Positions 1 to 5,045 of a stretch of 5,045 bases of DNA are shown piece after piece (position 1 is the first letter of the stretch; every line of letters starts with the position of its first letter). Source of the stretch: an uncultured Clostridia bacterium (GTDB lineage: Bacteria > Bacillota > Clostridia > TANB77 > CAG-508); NCBI GenBank assembly GCA_947625075.1, contig CANQMY010000093.1, positions 1 through 5,045 of the forward strand, read 5' to 3'. The notes below the pieces were generated by a model. The model saw only the letters and a program-made list of their open reading frames with translations, was not told the DNA's origin and did not search any database. A program made the translations under genes and the position numbers.

Positions 1-452
1 GGATGTCCTTTTGGTAAATTTAATCTTTCAAAACAATATTCATCTGTTTCAAGCTCTGGACCAGATATTACATCATATCCCATAGAAACAAATAAATCTT
101 CTATCTCTTCAATTACTCTATTAAGAGGATGTTTGCTTCCACGTATATTTTTTTCTGCTGGAAGTGTTACATCTATTTTTTCTGATTCTAGTTTTTTTGC
201 AAGTTCTTCTGATTTTTTAACTTCAACATTTTTATTTATTTTTTCTTCTATTTCTTCTTTTGCTGTATTTACTAAACTTCCCATTTTTGGTCTTTCTTCT
301 TTTGATAATGTTCCCATCATTTTTAAAATACTTGTTAATTTTCCCTTTTTACCAAGATATTTTACTTTTACATCTTCTAATTCTTTAAGATTTTCTGCAC
401 TTTCTATTTCTTTCAATGCATCTTCTTTAATTTTAGTTATTTCTTCTTCCAT
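1..452 (-). CDS. pheS: Phenylalanyl-tRNA synthetase alpha subunit, N-terminal part (truncated by window edge)
   Basis: Reading the minus strand from ATG at 452-450 gives 150 uninterrupted codons that run off the left edge. Residues 1 to about 90 are Lys/Glu-rich and helical, as in the N-terminal coiled-coil arm of PheS that contacts tRNA-Phe, and include the family segment KYLGKKGKLT (31-40). The class II catalytic domain then begins: KHPL (107-110), the motif 1 region GYDVISGPELE (125-135) and the PheS signature LNLPKGHP (144-151). The family product charges tRNA-Phe in the cytoplasm as an alpha2-beta2 complex with PheT, which probably lies beyond the edge. AAGGA at 465-461, 8 nt upstream, supports this start. 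The gene follows a Phe-specific T-box leader, which independently confirms the identity. Motifs 2 and 3 lie outside the window. Confidence 0.96.
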   Translation of the reverse strand, partial: MEEEITKIKEDALKEIESAENLKELEDVKVKYLGKKGKLTSILKMMGTLSKEERPKMGSLVNTAKEEIEEKINKNVEVKKSEELAKKLESEKIDVTLPAEKNIRGSKHPLNRVIEEIEDLFVSMGYDVISGPELETDEYCFERLNLPKGH

Positions 453-476
453 TTTAATTTTCCTTGTAAATATATT

Positions 477-506
477 TAGGTTTTTTTAGGTTATACCTAT
501 AAACCT
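477..506 (-). promoter_or_regulatory. Candidate H-type pseudoknot in pheS leader (copy of metG leader element)
   Basis: On the minus strand, AGGTT (506-502) pairs with AACCT (492-488). The loop contains TAGGT (499-495), which is complementary to ACCTA (481-477). The linker crossing the first stem is six A residues (487-482). This is the geometry of an H-type pseudoknot with an A-rich third loop. The element lies downstream of the T-box terminator, so only read-through transcripts contain it. It ends 11 nt before AAGGA (465-461). The same arrangement precedes metG at 2498-2474. The pairings are seen in the sequence; a regulatory role is inference. Confidence 0.5.
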
Positions 507-529
507 TTCTACTACTTTGATTGTATAAT

Positions 530-572
530 AACAAATAAGCAGTTATTCTCCCTCATAGGGAGATAACTGCTT
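530..572 (-). terminator. T-box-controlled intrinsic terminator upstream of pheS
   Basis: On the minus strand AAGCAGTTAT (572-563) pairs with ATAACTGCTT (546-537), and CTCCCT (562-557) pairs with AGGGAG (553-548). The loop is 3 nt and there is one bulged A at 547, so the stem is 16 bp. A U-rich, interrupted tract (AUUUGUUAUU) follows. The left arm contains TCTCCCTA (563-556), which is also the 3' strand of the antiterminator, so the two structures exclude each other. It is the off-state of the leader: charged tRNA-Phe leaves it formed and pheS is not transcribed. Confidence 0.93.
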
Positions 573-779
573 GTTTTCTCTGTACCACCTAATTTTACTG
601 ATTTATCTTTCTAATCAGCCTCATTTTAGCTATAACGTTTGCCACCGTTCTTTTCTAATTTATATATATATTTCAAAAAGACTCCTACAAAGTGAAATTT
701 CAATAAATGACATATAGTGTTTCCCAGCTTATTTCCACCTCTCTAAAATATGTTTTCCATTTATCTACTTTGCTTTGTT
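537..779 (-). ncRNA. T-box riboswitch leader, tRNA-Phe specific (specifier UUC)
   Basis: All key T-box parts can be placed on the minus strand. Stem I base is ACAAAG (778-773) with CTTTGT (692-687). AGTAGA (769-764), typical of the 5' side of the specifier loop, faces the specifier TTC at 696-694, which is followed by the usual purine A. Above it pair ATAAATG (764-758) with CATTTAT (709-703) and ACATAT (753-748) with ATATGT (715-710), and AGAGAG lies at 744-739. A likely Stem III is CTGATT (618-613) with AATCAG (603-598). The antiterminator is TAGG (591-588), a 7-nt bulge TGGTACA (587-581) and GAGA (580-577), closed by TCTC and CCTA (563-556). UGGU in the bulge matches an ACCA tRNA end, as expected for tRNA-Phe. 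Uncharged tRNA-Phe stabilises the antiterminator and turns pheS on. Confidence 0.95.
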
Positions 780-784
780 ATTGG

Positions 785-814
785 ATTTTACTATATAATA
801 TATTATTAACACAA
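785..814 (-). promoter_or_regulatory. Probable sigma-A promoter of the pheS T-box transcript
   Basis: On the minus strand TTGTGT (814-809) is followed after 18 bp by TAAAAT (790-785), which matches five of six -10 consensus bases. The start would fall near 779-777, exactly at the first base of T-box Stem I, which is where T-box transcripts normally begin. An alternative upstream pair, TTGAAA (831-826) with TAATAA (808-803), fits the leader start less well. The rest of the metG-pheS gap (815-873) shows no other clear signal and no convincing terminator for metG. Confidence 0.7.
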
Positions 815-873
815 ATTCCACATTTTTTCAAGCTTTTTAAACAAATTTAATAACATAATATATAATTTACTAT

Positions 874-2448
874 TTATTTTTTCATTAAATCTTTAATATA
901 CTGTACTTCCTCTTCCTGATTTAATCTCATGAAAATTGGTTCACCCTTTTCAATAACTTTAATTCCTTCTATTTTTTCATAATCATTCAATGAATCCCAA
1001 TTTATATTTTCTTTTTCAATTCCTATTTGTCGTAAAATATTATCTGATGTGCTTTCCATAAATGGTCTAATCATAATTGCTATTTGTTTTAAATTAGCAA
1101 TTAAGTGATATATTGATGATTTCAATTTTTCTTGATTTTCATTCATTTCTTTTGCTAAATTCCAAGGAGAAGTTTCATCTATATATTTATTACTTCTTGA
1201 TATAAAATTCCAAATTGTTTGAATTGAATTTGCAATTTCATAATTTTCCATATAATTTTCAAATGTTTTAACTGTATTTTTAGCATCATTTTCTATGCTT
1301 TCATCAACACTATTTTGAATTCCATTATATTTTGGAACATATCCTTCAAAATATTTATTTACCATTGATACTGTTCTATTTAATAGATTACTTAAATCAT
1401 TACATAAATCTGAATTATATCTTTCTATGAAACCTTCTGGTGTAAACATTCCATCTGTTGATATTGGTATTTCTCTTAACAAATAGTATTTTGTTGCATC
1501 TAGTCCATATCTTTCAATTAATTGTTCTGGATAAATAACATTTCCTTTTGATTTTGACATTTTTCCATCTTTCATTGTATACCAATTATGAACTAATATC
1601 GTTTTTGGAAGTGGAATATTAAGTGCCATTAAAAATATAGGCCAATAAATTAAGTGAAATCTTGCAATATCTTTTCCAACTATATGAAGATCTGCTGGCC
1701 AAAATTTATTATATAATTCTTCATTATCTGATGTATATCCTAATGCTGTTATATAGTTTGTAAGAGCATCTAACCATACATAAATTACATGTTTTGGATC
1801 ACTTGGAACTTGAATTCCCCAAGAAAAAGATGTTCTTGTAACGCACAAATCTTCTAACCCAGGTTTTATAAAATTATTAATCATTTCATTTTTTCTAAAC
1901 TCAGGTTTTATAAAATCCGGATTATCATTATAATATTTTAAAAGCTTATCTGCATATTTTTTCATATTAAAAAAATATGCTTCTTCTTTCATTTTACTAA
2001 CTTCTCTTCCACAGTCTGGACATTTTCCATCTACTAATTGAGTTTCAGTAAAGTAGCTTTCACAAGGTTTGCAATACCAACCTTCATATTCACCTTTATA
2101 AATATCTCCTTGTGCTAAAAATCTTTCAAATATTTTTTGAACTGCTATTTCATGATATTTGTCCGTTGTTCTCATAAATTTGTCATAATCTATATTCATT
2201 TCTTTCCATAATTTCATTGCACTTTCTGCTTGAATATCTACATACTCTTTTGGATTTTTTCCTTCTTCTTTTGCTTTATCTTGAATTTTTTGTCCATGTT
2301 CATCTGTACCAGTAAGCAAAAAAGTATCATACCCTTGCATCTTTTTATATTTTTTTATAAAATCTGCTAATACTTCTGTATATGCAGTTCCTATATGAAA
2401 TTTTCCACTTGGATAATATATTGGAGTTGTTAAATAAAATTTTTTCAT
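874..2448 (-). CDS. metG: Methionyl-tRNA synthetase, short form without C-terminal tRNA-binding domain
   Basis: This 524-residue class I synthetase charges tRNA-Met, both initiator and elongator, in the cytoplasm. Visible motifs in order: PIYYPSGKFHIGT (9-21), the HIGH-type ATP site read as HIGT; GTDEHG (47-52); a connective-peptide zinc knuckle with Cys126, Cys129, Cys143 and Cys146; LHIVGKD (254-260); and the KMSKS loop at 296-300 in DGKMSKSKGN. The helical anticodon-binding domain contains NKYIDETSPW (420-429), whose Trp is the family's CAU-anticodon contact. The protein ends soon after GEPIFMRL (502-509). It therefore lacks the Trbp111/EMAPII-like dimerisation domain found at the C-terminus of longer forms of about 650 residues. 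The downstream sequence is AT-rich non-coding, so this is not a frameshift. AAAGGA (2463-2458), 9 nt upstream, supports the start. It is the only gene of its transcript that can be seen, with a promoter at 2542-2514. Confidence 0.97.
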   Translation of the reverse strand: MKKFYLTTPIYYPSGKFHIGTAYTEVLADFIKKYKKMQGYDTFLLTGTDEHGQKIQDKAKEEGKNPKEYVDIQAESAMKLWKEMNIDYDKFMRTTDKYHEIAVQKIFERFLAQGDIYKGEYEGWYCKPCESYFTETQLVDGKCPDCGREVSKMKEEAYFFNMKKYADKLLKYYNDNPDFIKPEFRKNEMINNFIKPGLEDLCVTRTSFSWGIQVPSDPKHVIYVWLDALTNYITALGYTSDNEELYNKFWPADLHIVGKDIARFHLIYWPIFLMALNIPLPKTILVHNWYTMKDGKMSKSKGNVIYPEQLIERYGLDATKYYLLREIPISTDGMFTPEGFIERYNSDLCNDLSNLLNRTVSMVNKYFEGYVPKYNGIQNSVDESIENDAKNTVKTFENYMENYEIANSIQTIWNFISRSNKYIDETSPWNLAKEMNENQEKLKSSIYHLIANLKQIAIMIRPFMESTSDNILRQIGIEKENINWDSLNDYEKIEGIKVIEKGEPIFMRLNQEEEVQYIKDLMKK

Positions 2449-2473
2449 TTTGCTTTTTCCTTTAAATTCAATT

Positions 2474-2498
2474 TAGGTTTTAAGTTTCCTATAAACTT
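2474..2498 (-). promoter_or_regulatory. Candidate H-type pseudoknot in metG leader
   Basis: On the minus strand AAGTTT (2498-2493) pairs with AAACTT (2487-2482), leaving the loop ATAGG (2492-2488). TAGG of the loop is complementary to CCTA (2477-2474), reached over a 4-nt A linker. CCTA ends 11 nt before AAGGA (2462-2458), the same distance as in the pheS copy at 506-477. The stem carries an A-U pair where pheS has G-C, a compensatory change. The element fills most of a leader of about 60 nt. The pairings are visible in the sequence; a function in translation or mRNA stability is inferred. With a 6-bp first stem, the 4-nt linker is tight for a full pseudoknot. Confidence 0.5.
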
Positions 2499-2513
2499 TA
2501 TTTTTCTTTCCAT

Positions 2514-2542
2514 ATTTTACTATAGTTTAAGCTTTTTTGCAA
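2514..2542 (-). promoter_or_regulatory. Probable sigma-A promoter of metG
   Basis: On the minus strand TTGCAA (2542-2537), a 17-bp spacer and TAAAAT (2519-2514) give 4/6 and 5/6 consensus matches at ideal spacing. Transcription would start near 2507, giving a 5' leader of about 60 nt. That is too short for a T-box or an S-box riboswitch but long enough for the pseudoknot candidate at 2498-2474. It lies downstream of the spoVT terminator, making metG an independent unit. Confidence 0.75.
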
Positions 2543-2580
2543 TATTTATAAAAAATAATTTAATTTTAAAATCTTTAACT

Positions 2581-2614
2581 AAAAAACTAACTATAAAAAT
2601 TATAGTTAGTTTTT
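2581..2614 (-). terminator. Intrinsic terminator of spoVT
   Basis: ACTAACTATAA (2586-2596) and TTATAGTTAGT (2600-2610) form a perfect 11-bp stem with a 3-nt loop. It extends to 15 bp through flanking A and T runs. It begins 7 bases past the spoVT stop codon, and on the minus strand is followed by a run of six T (2586-2581 side). The flanks are symmetric, so it could also work on the plus strand, although no plus-strand gene precedes it. Confidence 0.9.
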
Positions 2615-2620
2615 AATCTA

Positions 2621-3169
2621 TTATATTTCCATTTGATTAGCTAAAAAACTTGATGCAATCTTTGCAATTTTTTCTTCATTTTTTCCTAATTTCATTTCAT
2701 TTTCTTTTGCAATTAATATAACACTTCCTGTTACTTCACTATCTGATATTATTGGAACTATTACTTGAGATTTACATTCTTTTTCTTTATTTCCCTTTTC
2801 AGTAATCAATATTGCTGACTTATCATCTGTAACTATACTTTCTCTTTTATCAATTATTTTTTCTAATTCTGAACTTATCTTTTGCTCTAATAAATCCTTT
2901 TTCTGAGTTCCAGAACAAGCTATCACAATATCCTTATCAGTTATTATTGCAATTAGATCTGTTATTTTTGCTAAACTTTCTGCGTATTCTGATGAAAAAG
3001 ATGATATTTCTCCTATTGGAGAATATTTCCTTAAAATGATATCTCCTTCTTTTTCTGTAAATATTTCTAAAGGACTTCCTTCTTTTATTCTAAGTGTTTT
3101 TCTAATTTCTTTTGGAATAACGATTCTTCCTAAATCATCAATTCTTCTAACTACTCCAGTAGCTTTCAT
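2621..3169 (-). CDS. spoVT: Stage V sporulation protein T (AbrB-type regulator with GAF domain)
   Basis: This 182-residue protein matches the length and layout of Bacillus SpoVT (about 178 residues). Residues 1-50 are the swapped-hairpin SpoVT-AbrB DNA-binding domain, with the near-invariant MKATGVVRRIDDLGRIVIP start and EIRKTLRIKEGSPLEIF. After KYSPIGEISSF (49-59), the rest is a GAF-like domain (about 60-180), including DKDIVIACSGTQKKDLL and ending SSFLANQMEI, as in SpoVT. In Bacillus SpoVT is made in the forespore under sigma-G and tunes sigma-G-dependent spore genes; the same role is inferred here. Start choice is firm: AAGGAGG (3186-3180) lies 10 nt upstream and the N-terminus aligns from residue 1. 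It is monocistronic, with the terminator at 2614-2581, and divergent from the CapA-like gene. Shorter paralogues such as AbrB and Abh lack the GAF half. Confidence 0.95.
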   Translation of the reverse strand: MKATGVVRRIDDLGRIVIPKEIRKTLRIKEGSPLEIFTEKEGDIILRKYSPIGEISSFSSEYAESLAKITDLIAIITDKDIVIACSGTQKKDLLEQKISSELEKIIDKRESIVTDDKSAILITEKGNKEKECKSQVIVPIISDSEVTGSVILIAKENEMKLGKNEEKIAKIASSFLANQMEI

Positions 3170-3211
3170 TTTATAGCTTCCTCCTTGAATTTTCTATAGA
3201 TATAATACTTT

Positions 3212-3240
3212 TATTATTTTCATAAAAAGGAAATTTATAC
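3212..3240 (-). promoter_or_regulatory. Possible forespore (sigma-G-like) promoter of spoVT
   Basis: On the minus strand GTATA (3240-3236), a 17-bp spacer and AATAATA (3218-3212) resemble the sigma-G consensus (GHATR with CATNHTA), with the usual leading C replaced by A. No convincing sigma-A pair is seen in this stretch. The match is short and the region is AT-rich, so chance resemblance is likely enough to keep this tentative. It fits the known sigma-G control of spoVT in Bacillus. Confidence 0.3.
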
Positions 3241-3248
3241 ATTTTTTA

Positions 3249-3277
3249 TTGATTTAAACTAAATTTAATGATATTCT
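3249..3277 (+). promoter_or_regulatory. Possible sigma-A promoter of the CapA-like gene
   Basis: TTGATT (3249-3254), a 17-bp spacer and TATTCT (3272-3277) match the sigma-A boxes at 4/6 each with ideal spacing. The start would be near 3284, leaving a leader of about 25 nt that holds the strong AAGGAGGA ribosome site (3293-3300). TATATT and TATAAA just downstream are alternative -10 boxes without a matched -35. Confidence 0.45.
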
Positions 3278-3308
3278 ATATTTATAAAATTTAAGGAGGA
3301 TTATTTTT

Positions 3309-4562
3309 ATGTCAAAATCTCGTAAAAACAAGATAAATTATCTTAAAGTATTAGCGTTTTTAGCAATTGTCATAATTTTAGCATATGGTACTTTTGATGT
3401 TGTTACAAAATTAATTCTTAGAAATTCTCAAAGCATATCAGATGACTCTAATGCTTTACTTACTTATGAAGCACAAATTCCTGATGATAAAGTAATTAAT
3501 ATCGTTGCAATTGGTGATACATTATGTCATAGTCAAAATTTTAAAGATGCTTATGATAGCTCTACTGGAATTTATGATTTTTCTCCAATGTTTAAATATG
3601 TCACAAAATATTTTGAAAACGCAACTGTTGCTGTTGGAAACTTAGAAGCAACACTTGCAGGTCCTTCAAGAGGATATAGTGGATATCCTACTTTTAATAC
3701 TCCAGAACATTTGGCAATAGACCTTAAGGAGCTTGGTTTAGATGTAATGACTACTGCAAACAATCACACTTTAGATTTAGGATTTTCTGGACTGGAGTCT
3801 ACTTTAACTTATTTAGATGATGCAGGTTTAGAGCACACTGGTTCTGCTAGAAATCAGGCAGAGCAAGATAAAGTTCTAATAAAAAATTTAAATGGAATTA
3901 AAACTGCATTTTTAGCTTTTACTTATGGAACTAATGGAATTCCTGTTCCAAGTGGAAAAGAATTTTGCGTAAATTTAATTGATAAAGATTTAATAAAGTC
4001 TAAAATTGATCAAGCAAAATCAGAAGGTGCTGAACTTATATGTGTTAGTATGCACTGGGGCGACGAATATCATACATCTCCAAATGATACTCAAATTGAT
4101 TTAGCTGAATTTTTAATAAAAAATGATGTACAAGTTATCTTAGGTTGTCATCCTCATGTACTAGAACCTATGGAAATGAAAACTGTAACTATGGAAGATG
4201 GTAGTACTAAAACTGGTTTTGTAATATATTCTATGGGTAACTTTTTCTCTGCACAAACTTTTGCAAATACAAGAAACACTCTTATTTTAAATGTACAAGT
4301 CAGAAAAGATGGTGAAACTGGAAAAATAACTATAGATAATGCAACATACACTCCAATTTATGTTTTTGATAATACTACTGGTGGAAATCCAAATAATAAT
4401 GGAAATGATAGATATGAACTTTTAGATATTGAAAATATTATTTCTGAATATGAAGCTGGTACTGGTAATTGGAATAAAACTATGTATGATTTAGCAAAAA
4501 CTGAACTTGACAGAACAGTAAAAATTTTAGGACCTGAAATTTTTAATAACACTTCAAAATAA
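3309..4562 (+). CDS. Membrane-anchored CapA-family (PGA_cap) metallophosphatase-like protein
   Basis: This 417-residue protein has a basic N-terminus (MSKSRKNK) and one hydrophobic segment at about 13-33, which fits a signal anchor with the catalytic part outside the cell. The PGA_cap domain spans about 62-352. It shows the family's metal-site motifs in order: GDTLCH (69-74), GNLEATL (110-116), ANNHTLDLG (150-158), HWGDEY (249-254), GCHPH (279-283) and YSMGNFFS (307-314). CapA/PgsA proteins are tied to poly-gamma-glutamate export or anchoring. No CapB or CapC partner gene is in this window, so the substrate is unknown and a polyglutamate role should not be assumed. A C-terminal tail (about 355-417) with an Asn/Gly-rich stretch follows the domain. 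AAGGAGGA (3293-3300), 8 nt upstream, fixes the start. It is monocistronic, ending in the terminator at 4566-4592. Confidence 0.9.
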   Translation: MSKSRKNKINYLKVLAFLAIVIILAYGTFDVVTKLILRNSQSISDDSNALLTYEAQIPDDKVINIVAIGDTLCHSQNFKDAYDSSTGIYDFSPMFKYVTKYFENATVAVGNLEATLAGPSRGYSGYPTFNTPEHLAIDLKELGLDVMTTANNHTLDLGFSGLESTLTYLDDAGLEHTGSARNQAEQDKVLIKNLNGIKTAFLAFTYGTNGIPVPSGKEFCVNLIDKDLIKSKIDQAKSEGAELICVSMHWGDEYHTSPNDTQIDLAEFLIKNDVQVILGCHPHVLEPMEMKTVTMEDGSTKTGFVIYSMGNFFSAQTFANTRNTLILNVQVRKDGETGKITIDNATYTPIYVFDNTTGGNPNNNGNDRYELLDIENIISEYEAGTGNWNKTMYDLAKTELDRTVKILGPEIFNNTSK

Positions 4563-4592
4563 AAAGTGGGAGCGATGCTCCCACGATTTTTT
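4561..4592. terminator. Bidirectional intrinsic terminator between convergent genes
   Basis: GTGGGAGC (4566-4573) and GCTCCCAC (4577-4584) form a perfect GC-rich 8-bp stem with a 3-nt loop. On the plus strand it is followed by T6 (4587-4592) and starts 3 nt after the CapA-like stop codon. On the minus strand it is followed by T5 (4565-4561) and lies 12-20 nt past the stop of the gene at 4604. It can therefore end both convergent transcripts. Its GC content stands out sharply from the surrounding sequence. Confidence 0.93.
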
Positions 4593-4597
4593 ATGAA

Positions 4598-4623
4598 ATT
4601 TTTTTATGCAATTTTTTTATGCA
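4598..4623. repeat. Exact 13-bp tandem duplication at the 3' end of the minus-strand gene
   Basis: ATTTTTTTATGCA occurs twice without a gap (4598-4610 and 4611-4623). The duplication covers the last codons and stop codon of the minus-strand gene ending at 4604. Because 13 is not a multiple of three, the two copies are read in different frames, and the stop codon TAA falls inside the second-read copy. This looks like slippage at A7/T7 runs. Confidence 0.85.
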
Positions 4624-5045
4624 GTTTGAATATAAAAGCAAATACTCCAGGACAAATTGGTATCAAAAATACAATTATAAACGATAGCAAAGTTGTTATA
4701 CCCACCAATAATAATAATGTATTAAATTTTACTTCAATTGCATATCCTCTTTCTGATGAAAAGTTTGACTTTTCTGAAATTATATTAAATTTATTTGATA
4801 GTTTAACAGTAATATTTGGAGAAATATCAAATATATTGCTATCATCATTTTGGTATAATTTTAATATAATTTCATTATTATTGCCTGTTATCTCATACTT
4901 AATGTTCTTAGGTATTGCCAGCAAGTCAATACTCTCACCTTCTTTTATAACATTTTTAGCTATCTCATCAAGATATTCATATGCCTCTTTTGAATATGAA
5001 TTAAATTCGTATATAGACATAATTACAATATAACTAATTAGAGTT
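4604..5045 (-). CDS. Unrecognised membrane protein, 5' end beyond the window; possible pilin-like architecture
   Basis: The minus-strand frame stays open from the right edge to the stop at 4606-4604. The first internal ATG is at 5020-5018, giving 138 codons, but it has no ribosome site. The eight codons before it read TLISYIVI without a stop, so the real start is probably outside the window. From that ATG, the N-terminal stretch is hydrophobic then helical (MSIYEFNSYSKEAYEYLDEI, 1-20). A beta-rich middle follows, with IPKNIKYEITGNNNEIILKL (36-55) and PNITVKLSNKF (68-78), and then a strongly hydrophobic segment at about 101-131 with a short basic tail (KLHKK). The hydrophobic start followed by a helix and beta strands resembles small pilin-like or class III signal peptide proteins, but this is only an impression. 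It converges on the CapA-like gene and shares its terminator. Confidence 0.65.
   Translation of the reverse strand, partial: TLISYIVIMSIYEFNSYSKEAYEYLDEIAKNVIKEGESIDLLAIPKNIKYEITGNNNEIILKLYQNDDSNIFDISPNITVKLSNKFNIISEKSNFSSERGYAIEVKFNTLLLLVGITTLLSFIIVFLIPICPGVFAFIFKLHKKIA

Noticed and set aside
133..489. 118-codon open frame on the plus strand
   Set aside because: It is antisense to pheS, rich in Ser/Phe as expected for the reverse of a Lys/Glu-rich coding strand, and has no ribosome site.
477..506. preQ1-I riboswitch in front of pheS
   Set aside because: The fold class is similar (hairpin, A-rich linker and tail pairing with the loop), but the conserved loop bases of the preQ1 aptamer are absent and the gene context is translation, not queuosine synthesis or transport.
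634..649. Second T-box-like motif GGTGGCAAACG upstream of the real one
   Set aside because: Its bulge would read UGGC, not matching tRNA-Phe, it is enclosed by a small AACG/CGTT hairpin, and no terminator follows it directly. It is more likely part of the Stem II-III region.
2449..2507. T-box or SAM riboswitch controlling metG
   Set aside because: The leader of about 60 nt is too short, has no T-box sequence and no terminator upstream of the ribosome site.
3572..4552. Three minus-strand open frames (3572-3763, 4154-4351, 4358-4552)
   Set aside because: They lie antisense inside the CapA-like gene, have no family features and no ribosome sites, and arise from the AT-rich codon use of the real gene.
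4566..5033. 155-codon open frame on the plus strand
   Set aside because: It starts inside the terminator hairpin and is antisense to the minus-strand frame at 4604-5045, which has more protein-like composition and a matching terminator.

Overview
The window is very AT-rich, with a strong codon bias toward A/T endings. It carries a Phe T-box leader, Shine-Dalgarno sites of the AAGGAGG type, and a full-length SpoVT sporulation regulator. Together these point to a low-GC, endospore-forming member of the Clostridia (Firmicutes). Genus cannot be decided from this window.

Layout, left to right. (1) 1-452, minus: the N-terminal 150 codons of pheS (phenylalanyl-tRNA synthetase alpha chain), cut by the left window edge. 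(2) 453-873: the pheS leader. It is a T-box riboswitch with specifier UUC, a UGGU acceptor bulge, mutually exclusive antiterminator and terminator, and its own promoter at about 785-814. (3) 874-2448, minus: metG, a short methionyl-tRNA synthetase without the C-terminal tRNA-binding domain. Its leader is only about 60 nt and is neither a T-box nor a SAM riboswitch. (4) 2621-3169, minus: spoVT, closed by a strong terminator at 2581-2614. (5) 3309-4562, plus: a membrane-anchored CapA-family (PGA_cap) protein transcribed divergently from spoVT. (6) 4561-4592: a bidirectional terminator shared with (7) 4604-5045, minus: the 3' part of an unrecognised membrane protein whose reading frame runs off the right edge.

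Functionally, the left half is a tRNA-charging block (Phe and Met) and the right half holds sporulation and cell-surface genes. pheS is expected to be induced when uncharged tRNA-Phe binds the T-box. metG and spoVT appear to be separate transcription units, each with its own promoter.

The most interesting observation is a short element shared by the metG and pheS leaders. Each copy has a hairpin with TAGG in its loop, an A-rich linker, and a CCTA that can pair with the loop as an H-type pseudoknot. In both genes the CCTA ends exactly 11 nt before AAGGA of the ribosome binding site. The hairpin stem shows one compensatory base-pair change between the copies. I do not recognise it as a known riboswitch class. 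It may be an undescribed cis-acting RNA element controlling translation of aminoacyl-tRNA synthetase genes.
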